A stretch of 64,000 nt of DNA from an uncultured Ellagibacter sp. (GTDB taxonomy: Bacteria; Actinomycetota; Coriobacteriia; Coriobacteriales; Eggerthellaceae), in NCBI RefSeq assembly GCF_934643285.1, contig NZ_CAKUBT010000004.1:87569-151568 (forward strand), given 5' to 3'. The notes beneath the pieces were generated by a model. It had not been told where the DNA came from. It was given only the letters and a program-made list of their open reading frames with translations, and ran no database searches. Below, piece by piece: positions 41,274 to 49,824 of the stretch. Within the stretch, counting starts at the first letter, position 1; the number at the start of each line of letters is the position of its first letter. Both the position numbers and the translations under genes were made by a program.

Positions 41274-42851
41274 TTATGCAGCTTGGGCGATCGCGCCCGA
41301 TCCCGCATCAGCGCTCGTTCCGCTCGATTTGGAACCGCCGCCGTAACCGTACTGGCGCAGAAGATCCTCAAGCGTGCCGCCGTTCGACCCGTAACCGTTC
41401 GAGCTGCTAGACCCCGAGCTTGAGCCCGCGCTCGCCTGCGAGCTCTCGTCCGACCCCAGCGTCACCTGCACGTCTTGGCTCTGCCCGTCGCGGTTGATCG
41501 TGACGGTGGCCGTATCGCCCGGGTTCTTCGAGCGCACGGCGAGCATAAGATCACTCGCGGAGGAGACCTTCTTGCCATCGAAGGCGGTCACGATGTCGCC
41601 CACCTTTAGGCCTGCGGAGTCAGCGCCGGAACCGCTGCTCACCGCCGCAATGTAGGCGCCCTCATCCACCGAGAAGCCATAGCGCTGGGCCGTCTGCGCG
41701 TTAATCGTGGACAGGGACACGCCCAGCTGCGCATGCGTCGGCGTCTTCCCCTCGATAATCTGTTGCGCCAAGTTGACCGCATAGTTCACCGGGATGGCGA
41801 ACCCGACGCCCGAGTAGTTGCCGGAATACGACGTGATCAGCGTGTTGATGCCGATGAGCTTGCCGTCCTTGTCGACGAGCGCGCCGCCGGAGTTGCCGGG
41901 GTTGATGGCGGCGTCGGTCTGAATCATGTTGGTGTAGACCGTCGTGGTGCTCGACTGCTGCTGGCCGTACTGGTACGAGTCGGAAGAGTTGTCCATGATC
42001 TGCGAGCGATTCGTAGCCGACACAATGCCCGTCGCCACCGACTGCTCAAGGCCGAAGGGGCTGCCGATCGACATGACCCACTCACCCACCGTCAGATCGT
42101 CGGAATCGCCCAGCTCCATTGCGGTCAGCCCCGAAGCGTTCTTCGCCTTGATGACCGCGATGTCGGAGCTGGGGTCGGAGCCGATGATGTCCGCGTCGTA
42201 TTCCTCGCCCTCGATGGTGACCTTCAGGGCGTCGGCACCCTCGATGACGTGATAGTTCGTCACGATGTAGCCGTCGGAGGAAAGCACCACGCCGCTGCCG
42301 AGGGACGTCTCGGTCAGAGAGCTGCCCGTGCTATAGCCGTAGTAGCCGCTCTGCTGGTTGGTGTACACGTCGATCGCCACCACGGAGGGAAGGCACTTCT
42401 GCGAGACGCTTTCCGCAAGCGTCGCGTTCTCGTCGGCGCTGCCGCTCGTGGATGCGGAAGACGTGCCGCCGAGCACCGTGGTCGAGCCCGACGGGGAGCC
42501 GCTCGTCACTGTATTGACAACGCCGGCGCCGCCGAGCACAAGCACGCATGCAAGCGCAGCGCCCGCGAACGCGATTCCAAACGTCTTCGCGCCCGAATGG
42601 CTCTTCTTGGGCTTTGCGTCCTGCTTCGCAGCGTACGCCTGCGCGTTGTGCGCACCCGCCGGCTGCGCATAGGGAGACGCGGGGTTGACTGGCGCCGTGG
42701 CATTCGTCCCCGCCGCACCACCCGGGCCTGCGCCCTGGTAATGATAGTAAGAATTCGGGGGGGTCGGCGCGTCGCCCGTCCCCTGGCCGAACGATTGGCT
42801 GGTTGACTGAGGGTCGTATCCACCCTGATTGTTCTCGTTGTAATCGCTCAT
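41274..42851 (-). CDS. htrA: HtrA/DegP-type membrane-anchored serine protease with PDZ domain
   Basis: 525 residues. A Gly/Asn/Pro/Gln-rich cytoplasmic N terminus (about 1-90), one membrane helix (about 95-115), a Ser/Thr-rich linker, a trypsin-like domain and one PDZ domain (about 395-480). The catalytic triad is His in TNYHVIEG (near 200), Asp in SSDIAVIK (near 230) and Ser in NPGNSGGALV (near 320). A Ser/Gly tail ends in GGGSKSSGTSADAG. It degrades or refolds damaged extracytoplasmic proteins. GGAGC precedes the ATG at 42851. Its own terminator separates it from pyrH. Confidence 0.93.
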   Translation of the reverse strand: MSDYNENNQGGYDPQSTSQSFGQGTGDAPTPPNSYYHYQGAGPGGAAGTNATAPVNPASPYAQPAGAHNAQAYAAKQDAKPKKSHSGAKTFGIAFAGAALACVLVLGGAGVVNTVTSGSPSGSTTVLGGTSSASTSGSADENATLAESVSQKCLPSVVAIDVYTNQQSGYYGYSTGSSLTETSLGSGVVLSSDGYIVTNYHVIEGADALKVTIEGEEYDADIIGSDPSSDIAVIKAKNASGLTAMELGDSDDLTVGEWVMSIGSPFGLEQSVATGIVSATNRSQIMDNSSDSYQYGQQQSSTTTVYTNMIQTDAAINPGNSGGALVDKDGKLIGINTLITSYSGNYSGVGFAIPVNYAVNLAQQIIEGKTPTHAQLGVSLSTINAQTAQRYGFSVDEGAYIAAVSSGSGADSAGLKVGDIVTAFDGKKVSSASDLMLAVRSKNPGDTATVTINRDGQSQDVQVTLGSDESSQASAGSSSGSSSSNGYGSNGGTLEDLLRQYGYGGGSKSSGTSADAGSGAIAQAA

Positions 42852-43063
42852 GTTGTTTGCTCCTTCGCCCGCATCGGGTTCTTGAGCAAACCTTACCACG
42901 CCATCCTGAAGAGCTCCTGAAACGTGGCGCAATCGTCATCGTTGCACCACGCAGATACACCTCTGGGTGTACCCCCTAAGGCGCAGGGAGCTATCCTTTT
43001 GTGCGCTCCCGACCTTCGTGCGCACACGACGCCTCGCGAGCACTCAGCGCCTTGCAAGCAGCC

Positions 43064-43100
43064 GGCGCCCGCAAGCAACTTCAATCCGCTTGCGGGCGCC
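43064..43100 (-). terminator. Strong hairpin after the amino-acid importer operon
   Basis: GGCGCCCGCAAGC (43064-43076) pairs perfectly with GCTTGCGGGCGCC (43088-43100), 20 bases past the ATPase stop. No U-run, so termination may need Rho. The rest of the gap to htrA holds only its expected promoter region. Confidence 0.6.
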
Positions 43101-43119
43101 TGGCACTCTCGCGACTTCC

Positions 43120-43896
43120 CTATCCCTGCTGGTACTGGCTTAAGAACGCGCGCGTGCGCTCCTGCTGCGGGTTGTTGATCACGTCCATGGCGCGGCCTTC
43201 CTCAACCACCAGGCCCTCGTCCATGAAGATGATGCGGTCCGCCACGTCGCGGGCGAAAGTCATCTCGTGCGTCACGATGACCATGGTCATGCGCTCAGCA
43301 GCCAGGTCGCGGATGACTTTGAGCACGTCGCGCGTGAGCTCGGGGTCGAGCGCACTCGTCGGCTCGTCGAAGAAAAGCACCTCAGGATCCATCGCAAGCG
43401 CACGGGCGATCGCGACGCGCTGCTGCTGACCGCCGGAAAGCTCGCAGGGAACCATGTCCTCCTTGTCGGCGAGGCCCATCTTCGCGAGCAGCTCGCGCCC
43501 GCGCTCGAGCGCCTCTGCGCGCGGACGCTTCTGCACGCTGACCGGCGCGTCGGTAACGTTTTTGATCACCGAATAGTGCGGGAACAGATTGAAGTTCTGA
43601 AACACCAGGCCAAAGCGCGATTTCGCCCGCTTCATCACATCCTTGCCGCCATAGACGGCATGCCCTGCCCCGTTATCTATAGCCACGGGCAGATCGCCGT
43701 AGGAAAGCGATCCGGCATCGAGCGTCTCGAGCAGCGTCATGCATCGCAGAAGCGTCGACTTGCCGCCTCCCGACGGGCCGATGATGGCGACGACCTCGCC
43801 TTTGCGAACCTCGAGCGAGATATCTTTGAGCACCGCGACATCGCCAAAGCTCTTCTTACCGTGCTCGAGCTTTACCAGCACATTATCTTCAGGCAT
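43120..43896 (-). CDS. glnQ: Polar amino-acid ABC importer ATPase
   Basis: 258 residues of the GlnQ/HisP class. Walker A GPSGGGKST, FQNFNLFPH at the Q-loop, signature LSGGQQQRVAIARAL, Walker B VLFFDEPTSALDPE and VTHEMTFA are intact. It has an insertion of about 15 residues after the first strand pair (PVAIDNGAGHAVYGGKD). The ATG at 43896 has GAGG seven bases upstream. Last gene of binding protein-permease-ATPase. The symbol marks the class, not a proven glutamine specificity. Confidence 0.92.
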   Translation of the reverse strand: MPEDNVLVKLEHGKKSFGDVAVLKDISLEVRKGEVVAIIGPSGGGKSTLLRCMTLLETLDAGSLSYGDLPVAIDNGAGHAVYGGKDVMKRAKSRFGLVFQNFNLFPHYSVIKNVTDAPVSVQKRPRAEALERGRELLAKMGLADKEDMVPCELSGGQQQRVAIARALAMDPEVLFFDEPTSALDPELTRDVLKVIRDLAAERMTMVIVTHEMTFARDVADRIIFMDEGLVVEEGRAMDVINNPQQERTRAFLSQYQQG

Positions 43897-43920
43897 TGCC
43901 AAACCTCACCTTCCCAACGG

Positions 43921-44574
43921 CTAATCGTGGTAATAACCCATCTTCTTCTCGACGCGCCCGAGAACCACTTCCACGACGAAATTGAATACCCAGTAGAAAA
44001 CCGCTGCGAACACGAAGGGCAGCATGCTCACCTGCGAGGCGACGAGCGCCTTCGCCGTCGAGAACATCTCCGCCACGCCGATGGCGAACGCGAGCGACGT
44101 GTCTTTCACCAACGTGATGATCTCGTTGCCCATAGCGGGAAGAATCCTCTTGATGACCTGGGGCAGCACAATTTTCATAAACGTCTGGAGGCGCGAATAG
44201 CCCAAGACCTCGGCGGCCTCGTACTGTCCGCGCGGGATCGACTGGATGCCGCTGCGGTAGATTTCCGCGAAGTAGGCCGCGTAGTTGATGATGAACGCGA
44301 CGATCGTTGCGGAGAACTTCGACTCCATGCTCAGGGGGATTCCGAAAATATAATAGGGAGCGAAGTAAATGAAGAACATCTGCAGCATGAGCGGGGTTCC
44401 GCGCATGACGGAAATGTAGAACTTCATGATCCAGGCAATCGGCTTCACGCGGCTCATGCGCGCAAGCGCCACCACCACGCCAAGCGGCAGCGACCCCACC
44501 AGCGTCAGGAAGAATATCTGCAAGGTTACGACGAAGCCTTGCCCGAGCATGGAAAGCATGGTTCCAATTTCCAC
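43921..44574 (-). CDS. Polar amino-acid ABC importer permease
   Basis: 217 residues with five membrane helices and the HisM/GlnP motif, including MRGTPLMLQMFFIYF after the first helices and the EAA-like loop YEAAEVLGYSRLQTFMKIVLPQ. It forms a homodimeric channel with the ATPase downstream. The start is a GTG with AGAGG five bases upstream. It lies 108 bases after the binding-protein gene; two hairpins fill that gap. Confidence 0.92.
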   Translation of the reverse strand: MEIGTMLSMLGQGFVVTLQIFFLTLVGSLPLGVVVALARMSRVKPIAWIMKFYISVMRGTPLMLQMFFIYFAPYYIFGIPLSMESKFSATIVAFIINYAAYFAEIYRSGIQSIPRGQYEAAEVLGYSRLQTFMKIVLPQVIKRILPAMGNEIITLVKDTSLAFAIGVAEMFSTAKALVASQVSMLPFVFAAVFYWVFNFVVEVVLGRVEKKMGYYHD

Positions 44575-44600
44575 GGCAACCTCTTTCTTATTGCAACACG

Positions 44601-44664
44601 AATCGCGGACAGGTTGCCCCGTCCGCGATTTTCACCTGCCTGCGGGAAATTATGCCCGCAGGCA
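44601..44664 (-). other. Two intercistronic hairpins between binding-protein and permease genes
   Basis: AATCGCGGAC/GTCCGCGATT (44601-44610, 44621-44630) and TGCCTGCGGG/CCCGCAGGCA (44637-44646, 44655-44664) are perfect 10-bp stems. Without U-runs they are likely 3'-stabilising structures that keep the binding-protein message more abundant than the rest. Confidence 0.6.
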
Positions 44665-44682
44665 AACTAACTTATCGACTGG

Positions 44683-45525
44683 CTACTTGAGGATCCAGTT
44701 CGTGTAGGACAGACCGTACTCCGCGTACTTCTCGCACAGCTTCTCGATGGTGCCGTCCTCGTTCATTTCCTTGAGCGTCTTGGTGATCGCATCGGCAAGC
44801 TCGGTGTTGCCCTTCTTCACGCCGACCGCGTAGTGCTCGGAGGAAAGGTCCTCGGGAAGCTGGACATAGGCATCGGGCTTGGCGCTCATCTGGTACTGCG
44901 CGATGGAGAGGTCGCAGGCCACAGCGTCGACGGCGCCGGACTCGAGCTGCATGAAGGCGGTGTTGTAATCGCCGATGGTATCAAGCGAGGCGAAGGTGGC
45001 TTTAAGGTCGGCTTTAGTCGCCTCGTCGCCCGCGAGCACATCGTAAGCAGCAGAGTCAGTCTGCGTGATAACGTTCTTGCCGGCAAGATCGGCGAGGCTC
45101 TCGATGCCGCTGCCCTTCTTCACAACGACAACTTGGGCATTCAGCATGTAGGGATCGGAGAAGGTGTAGTCGTTCTCGCGGCCTTCCATGGTGAAGCCGT
45201 TCCAGATGCAGGTAATGGCGCCAGAGTTGAGGAGCGTGTCCTTCGCGTCCCAATCGATGGGCTCGAGCTGGATGTCCCAGCCGTTGCGGCTGGCAACCTC
45301 GGCAGCAAGGTCGAGGTCGAAGCCGGTGAAGTTGCCGTCGTTGCCGACGAAGCCGTACGGCGGATACGACTGGTCGAAGCCGACGATGAGCGTCGTCTTG
45401 TCCGAGCTGGTCGCAGCCGCGTCCTTCTTGTCGTTCGAAGCGGTGTTGGAGGAGCAACCGGCCAGCACGCACGCCGCCAAGGCGAGGGCGCATACCGCTG
45501 CTACCATTACCTTCAGTTTCTTCAT
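44683..45525 (-). CDS. Polar amino-acid ABC importer substrate-binding lipoprotein
   Basis: 280 residues of the SBP_bac_3 family. A lipoprotein signal ends in LAGC (about Cys24), followed by a Ser/Asn/Asp tether. The ligand region begins VGFDQSYPPYGFVGNDGNFTG, with ITCIWNGFTMEGRE and DAVACDLSIAQYQM typical of polar amino-acid binders. AAGGAAGGA precedes the ATG at 45525. First gene of the operon. Ligand not predictable; cystine, glutamine and arginine binders all belong here. Confidence 0.9.
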   Translation of the reverse strand: MKKLKVMVAAVCALALAACVLAGCSSNTASNDKKDAAATSSDKTTLIVGFDQSYPPYGFVGNDGNFTGFDLDLAAEVASRNGWDIQLEPIDWDAKDTLLNSGAITCIWNGFTMEGRENDYTFSDPYMLNAQVVVVKKGSGIESLADLAGKNVITQTDSAAYDVLAGDEATKADLKATFASLDTIGDYNTAFMQLESGAVDAVACDLSIAQYQMSAKPDAYVQLPEDLSSEHYAVGVKKGNTELADAITKTLKEMNEDGTIEKLCEKYAEYGLSYTNWILK

Positions 45526-45617
45526 GAGATTCCTTCCTTCGCACACCGCGTTCGCTCGTCGCGCACGGTGCCCTTCCCTGTTTGTGCTACTGCACTTTAC
45601 TGCGCTAAAGTGTTGTC

Positions 45618-45623
45618 AGTATA
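45618..45623 (-). promoter_or_regulatory. -10 of the amino-acid importer operon
   Basis: TATACT on the minus strand about 95 bases before the binding-protein ATG. The -35 region is poor. Confidence 0.35.
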
Positions 45624-45698
45624 CCACAGAAAGCCGCCCATCGCGCAAGCGGTCGAAATAATACGACCACAGGAAGGGCCGCTCGCTGACGGCGCGCG

Positions 45699-46871
45699 TT
45701 ATCGGCCCGTCGACTTCAGGCGCGAGAGCAGGCTTCCGCGAGCAGGAGGATCAGGAAGATGGATAAGCCGCGGCTCGAAGTCGAAGAGCTCGGAAGTGGC
45801 GATCACATTGGAGACCGTGATGCACTTCTGCAGGCAGGTGTCGGCGCACAGATTGCACTGCACGCATTCCATCAGCTGGAACTCCAAGTAGCTGCCCTCT
45901 CCCGAAGCGGGCTTCTCCTCGCTTTTCTTAAGTGCCCCCGTCGGACAGAACACGGTGCACATCCCGCACGCGCGGCACTTCGACTCGTCTATCGATACGC
46001 TTCCGAACAGGCGCGTCTCGATTTCGGGAACGACGCTCTGACCGATCGCGTCCATCGCGTCGAGCGTGTTCATTCGCCGCGAAGGCTCGAATTGCGGCAG
46101 CCCACCATCTTTGTCGGGGCGGAGCAGCTCGCGAAGGTTCAACTCCTTCTTCTCATTCTGCTTGCCGAGCGTCTCGTCGAGCGCCTTCTCCGTCGCGACC
46201 TTCACGGCGTCTTTCGCCATACCGCCCGCCTGCGAGAAGAACCCGCGGCGCGCCGCGGCGAACGACTTACGCCCGCTCGTCTCGACCGCCTCGGGAGGAA
46301 ACTCCGAGGCGCGGCGAACGCGGACGCTCGACCCCTGCGCCTCGAGCAGGGAGTTCGCCGACTCAACCGTCGCCGTGACGCCCTCGCTCGTACCGCCGAA
46401 CTTGCAGGTCGAACACGTTCCGTCGACGAGCACCACATCGCCCACGCCGTGGGACGCAAGCTGCAAGAGGAGGCTTTCCTCCATGCGCGCAAGGCAGGGG
46501 ACGGACACGTATTTGTCGGGATCGCCCTCTCGGCGCGCAGCCATGCGGGCACATGCGAACACGGAGAGGCTGCCGCCGAGCGCACGTGTAGCCGAGGCAG
46601 CAGCGCTGGCGAGCTCAACATCGGCAGGCTCGACGGGAACGAGCGCCTCGGTGGGACAGACGACCGTACAGGCGCCGCAGGAAACGCAGGCCTCCGCATC
46701 TATCTTCACACTGTTGTCGCCGACCGAGATCGCGTCCGCAACGCACGCTTCGATGCATTTGCGGCACGTCGAATGGCGGTTGCGCACCGCCACGCAACGT
46801 TTCTCGACCACGAGGACCGACTTGCCTCCGAGAGCCTCGGCAACATCGGCTATGTCAGAAAGGTTCGGCAT
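45699..46871 (-). CDS. Polyferredoxin with a central MvhD-like domain
   Basis: 390 residues. Four Cys-rich sites suggest several 4Fe-4S clusters: RHSTCRKCIEAC with Cys26 upstream, CVSCGACTVVCP, CRACGMCTVFCP and CVQCNLCADTCLQKC. Between the second and third site, FACAR, VPCLARMEES and VLVDGTCSTCKFGG resemble the hydrogenase iron-sulfur subunit (MvhD) fold. It is cytoplasmic, without signal or membrane helix. The gene lies 65 bases after the molybdenum cofactor gene mobBA on the same strand, suggesting it delivers electrons for a molybdoenzyme or its maturation. The physiological partner is not encoded in the window. Confidence 0.75.
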   Translation of the reverse strand: MPNLSDIADVAEALGGKSVLVVEKRCVAVRNRHSTCRKCIEACVADAISVGDNSVKIDAEACVSCGACTVVCPTEALVPVEPADVELASAAASATRALGGSLSVFACARMAARREGDPDKYVSVPCLARMEESLLLQLASHGVGDVVLVDGTCSTCKFGGTSEGVTATVESANSLLEAQGSSVRVRRASEFPPEAVETSGRKSFAAARRGFFSQAGGMAKDAVKVATEKALDETLGKQNEKKELNLRELLRPDKDGGLPQFEPSRRMNTLDAMDAIGQSVVPEIETRLFGSVSIDESKCRACGMCTVFCPTGALKKSEEKPASGEGSYLEFQLMECVQCNLCADTCLQKCITVSNVIATSELFDFEPRLIHLPDPPARGSLLSRLKSTGR

Positions 46872-46936
46872 TCTAAGATCACTGCCTTTCGCGGGCCCCG
46901 CACCTGCGGCGAGGCGCCATCCCCTCGATGGAGAAG

Positions 46937-48325
46937 CTAGCCCTCCATCACCATGTCTTCGAGCGCATGCAGCTCATCAGGCGTGTTCGCGTTGATGAAG
47001 CAGCCGCCCATCGGCTCCGCCTCAAGCACTTTGCTCTGGGGAAACTCATGGACGACCACAGACTCGTCCCCGAAAAACGACTGCGCGCGTTTCTCGCCGC
47101 GATCGAGCGCACGGCGCACAGCGGGCAGGCACTCCATGCGACGGTACATCGCGTGGAAGGGCTCGAAACCGTGCTTGTTCACAGGAACGACCACGTCGGC
47201 CCCGGTCTCGTTCATGCACAGCGCCTCGGCGACCACGAGAGCGCCCGACGCGAACACCATATCGCACGCCACAATGGCGACATAGGGGTTGCGCGCCGCT
47301 TGGAGCGCGGTGTACAGACCCGGCAGCGCGCCGCGGCTTGAGAAGATATCGCACACAAGTTGGATATTGAGCTGCGGAAACTCCTGATGCAGGAACGTCA
47401 GGTTGTCGGGCTCGTTGGTCGTGATGACCAGGTCGTCAGCCACAGGGCTTAAGCGCTCGATCAGACGGCAGATGAGCGGACGACCCAAAAACGGGACGGT
47501 CGCTTTGCTGCGGCCCATGCGTCGGCTCTCGCCGCCTGCCTGGATGACCACCGTCACGCGTGGGCGCACGAAATGGGATTCCACGAAATCAGCGAGGGCA
47601 ATCGTGTCGTTAAGATCGAACGCGGGAATGCCGTAAATCGCCGCAGCCTCGATTGCGCGAGGAATATCGGTCACGATGGCAACGGTGTTCACGCCGGGCA
47701 TCTTGCGCACGAGGTCGGGGTGGATGCCATCTTCCGCAGCCGCGGCCGCAGCCGCCAGCTCGTCGAGAACTTCGTCCGCAGGCGCCTGCGCAGCGCATTC
47801 CCCGTCGTTGCGAAGGTTGTCGTCCAAAGCCTCCTCCGCGCCCTCGATGCGCTCGCCTTCAGGCGTGAAAAGGCATTTCGCAATCTGGGTGAAGTCGGTC
47901 CCAAGCGCCCAGCCGCGCTCCGCGCCCAAGGCAAACGCCTCGGCGACGCGCTGGTCCGCCTCGTTGCCCGAACGCATGAGCTCAATGGTCGGCAACCCGC
48001 TTTTGCGATAGCCCTCCACGACGACGATGTCGTGGCCCGGCATGCTTCGCACGATGTCGGAGCATTCCGCCTCGCCCTTGAGCGTCTTCATGCGGGCGAT
48101 CTGCCCTGGCGCTGCGATGACAGTCTCCGAAGCGCCCGCCTCACGATGGCGGTAGGAGTCCTTGCCTGGATAGTCGATGTCGAAGCCCTTGTGGCTGTGA
48201 TGTTTCACACTTCCCACGTCGTGCCCCCGAGCAACAAGCTCTTCGATAAGCTTCACGATGAGGGTCGTTTTCCCCGAATTGTGGCGCCCGACGATCGAGA
48301 CTGCCGGGCTCGGCACGTTGACCAT
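46937..48325 (-). CDS. mobBA: Fused molybdopterin-guanine dinucleotide biosynthesis protein MobB-MobA
   Basis: 462 residues. The N-terminal MobB part (about 1-170) has the P-loop GRHNSGKTT, KHHSHKGFDID and VVVEGYRKSGLPTIEL. A linker of about 90 residues follows, including an Ala run. The C-terminal MobA part (about 275-462) has IQAGGESRRMGRSKA, the nucleotide-binding signature, then FLGRPLICR and ACDMVFAS. It attaches GMP to molybdopterin for bis-MGD enzymes. Fused forms occur in other bacteria. GGGAGA precedes the ATG. Confidence 0.92.
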   Translation of the reverse strand: MVNVPSPAVSIVGRHNSGKTTLIVKLIEELVARGHDVGSVKHHSHKGFDIDYPGKDSYRHREAGASETVIAAPGQIARMKTLKGEAECSDIVRSMPGHDIVVVEGYRKSGLPTIELMRSGNEADQRVAEAFALGAERGWALGTDFTQIAKCLFTPEGERIEGAEEALDDNLRNDGECAAQAPADEVLDELAAAAAAAEDGIHPDLVRKMPGVNTVAIVTDIPRAIEAAAIYGIPAFDLNDTIALADFVESHFVRPRVTVVIQAGGESRRMGRSKATVPFLGRPLICRLIERLSPVADDLVITTNEPDNLTFLHQEFPQLNIQLVCDIFSSRGALPGLYTALQAARNPYVAIVACDMVFASGALVVAEALCMNETGADVVVPVNKHGFEPFHAMYRRMECLPAVRRALDRGEKRAQSFFGDESVVVHEFPQSKVLEAEPMGGCFINANTPDELHALEDMVMEG

Positions 48326-48540
48326 TGAGATTCTCCCGTCTTTATTCCGTAAGGCGAAAGTATATCACTGAAGGGAGCAGCAAGGAGTATGCACCTCGCC
48401 TGGCAGGTGCACACGCTTCGACCTATTCGCTCGATTTCACCATCCCCAGAGGCTGAGCGGGGTACCAATCGCGCAATCGCACGAGGTGAGGCGCATCACT
48501 CAAGCGGGATGAAAAGAGTCGCGCGCATTCGGCCAAATGA

Positions 48541-48549
48541 TGCTATACT
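48541..48549 (+). promoter_or_regulatory. Extended -10 promoter of a possible small RNA
   Basis: TGC followed by TATACT (48544-48549) is an extended -10. There is no protein start downstream before the terminator at 48639-48672. Confidence 0.45.
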
Positions 48550-48555
48550 ATGCAA

Positions 48556-48672
48556 CGACCTACTACGCAGTTCGGACTTCGGCAACAGCGAGAATCCTGT
48601 TTTTGGAGGGGACAGGTTCCTCACTGTTGGACGAAGCAAATAAAGGCTCGCAAACGCGAGCCTTTATTTTTT
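48556..48672 (+). ncRNA. Candidate small RNA of about 115 nt
   Basis: A plus-strand unit bounded by an extended -10 promoter and a strong intrinsic terminator (AATAAAGGCTCGC, 48639-48651, with its complement at 48656-48668 and TTTTTT). Inside, CCTGT and ACAGG form another stem. No ribosome site leads to a convincing gene: the downstream neighbours recR and mobBA are both on the minus strand. It could be a trans-acting RNA or a relic leader. No known family was recognised. The rest of 48326-48790 is empty. Confidence 0.5.
48639..48672 (+). terminator. Terminator of the candidate small RNA
   Basis: A perfect 13-bp stem (48639-48651 with 48656-48668), AAAC loop, then a T-run. On the plus strand; one of the best terminators in the window. 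Confidence 0.9.
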
Positions 48673-48790
48673 GCCATTTCGAGGACCTGAAGTTTGGCCC
48701 ACGAAGCAACCGTGTCCCGATTTGCAGCCCATCAAGGGTCATCGCCGGAACCGCCTGCCACCCTTGCCCGATAAACGCCGCCCCTAAGCG

Positions 48791-49387
48791 CTAGAGCTCG
48801 CGCCTCGCCTCGAGGGCACGGCCGAGCGTCACCTCGTCGGCGAACTCCAAATCGCCGCCGACGGGCAAGCCGCTCGCCAAGCGCGTCACCTTCACACCCA
48901 AAGGCTTGATGAGCCGCGCAAGATACGACGCCGTCGTCTCCCCCTCGACGTTGGGATTGGTCGCGAGCACCACTTCCCTCACGTCCTCGCTGCCCAATCG
49001 CGCCATAAGCTCGGCCACATGCAAGTCATCAGGGCCGATGCCCTCGAGGGGCGACAGCGCACCCCCGAGCACATGGTACACGCCCCCGAAAACGCCCGTG
49101 CGCTCGATGGGGGGAATGTCGCGCGGCTCGCTCACCACGCAAATGATGCCGCTGTCGCGCTTGGTCGACGCGCAGATCTCGCACACGTCGCCTTCCGCAT
49201 AGTTGAAGCACCGCGAGCAGAAATGCACGGTGTCCTTCACCTCGATGATCGACTGAGCCAAGCGCAGCGCTGTCGCGCGATCGGTGTTCAAGATCCAATA
49301 CGCCATGCGTTGCGCGGACTTCGGCCCGACACCAGGAAGGCGCTCGAGCTCATCGAGGAGCTTTTGAATCGCAGGTGCGGAGTTCAC
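48791..49387 (-). CDS. recR: Recombination mediator RecR
   Basis: 198 residues. A helix-hairpin-helix (LERLPGVGPKSAQRMA), a four-cysteine zinc site (CSRCFNYAEGDVCEIC) and a Toprim domain (VVSEPRDI, LATNPNVEGETTASYL) stand in the family order. It helps load RecA at gapped DNA together with RecF/RecO. The start is a GTG at 49387, ten bases after ybaB. The dnaX-ybaB-recR order is widely conserved. Confidence 0.97.
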   Translation of the reverse strand: MNSAPAIQKLLDELERLPGVGPKSAQRMAYWILNTDRATALRLAQSIIEVKDTVHFCSRCFNYAEGDVCEICASTKRDSGIICVVSEPRDIPPIERTGVFGGVYHVLGGALSPLEGIGPDDLHVAELMARLGSEDVREVVLATNPNVEGETTASYLARLIKPLGVKVTRLASGLPVGGDLEFADEVTLGRALEARREL

Positions 49388-49396
49388 GAAAAGCGC

Positions 49397-49741
49397 CTAC
49401 ATCAAGCCGGGGATGTTCATGCCGCCGGTCGCCGCGCTCATACGGGCGGCCGCCATGTCGGAGACGCCGCGAAGCGCTTCGTTCACCGCAGCGAGGACCA
49501 TGTCCTCGAGCATCTCGACGTCCTCCGGGTCGACAGCCTCGGGGTCGATCGCGATGGACTGGATCGTGTTGTCGCCGAGCGCCGTGACCTTCACCATGCC
49601 GCCGCCGGCCGTAGCCTCGAACGACATCGTCTTCACTTCCTCCTGCGCCTTCGCAAGCTCGGCCTGCATCTTCTGAGCCTGCTTCATCATAGCGCCCATG
49701 TTGCCCATGCCGCCGCCGGGGAATCCGCCTCGTTTCGCCAT
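49397..49741 (-). CDS. ybaB: YbaB/EbfC family nucleoid-associated protein
   Basis: 114 residues. A Gly/Met-rich start (GGFPGGGMGNMGAMMKQAQK) leads into the family core KMQAELAKAQEEVKTMSFEATAGGGMVKVTALG. It binds DNA as a dimer and is nearly always between dnaX and recR. AGGAGG lies before the ATG at 49741; the frame is open nine codons upstream. Confidence 0.95.
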   Translation of the reverse strand: MAKRGGFPGGGMGNMGAMMKQAQKMQAELAKAQEEVKTMSFEATAGGGMVKVTALGDNTIQSIAIDPEAVDPEDVEMLEDMVLAAVNEALRGVSDMAAARMSAATGGMNIPGLM

Positions 49742-49824
49742 TTTTCCTCCTGGTAGTGTTCTTTCCATATCGACGCCCCGCGCGAAAACGCGTTGTCGGG
49801 GCGAAACCCGTCTTACCTGTCGGG

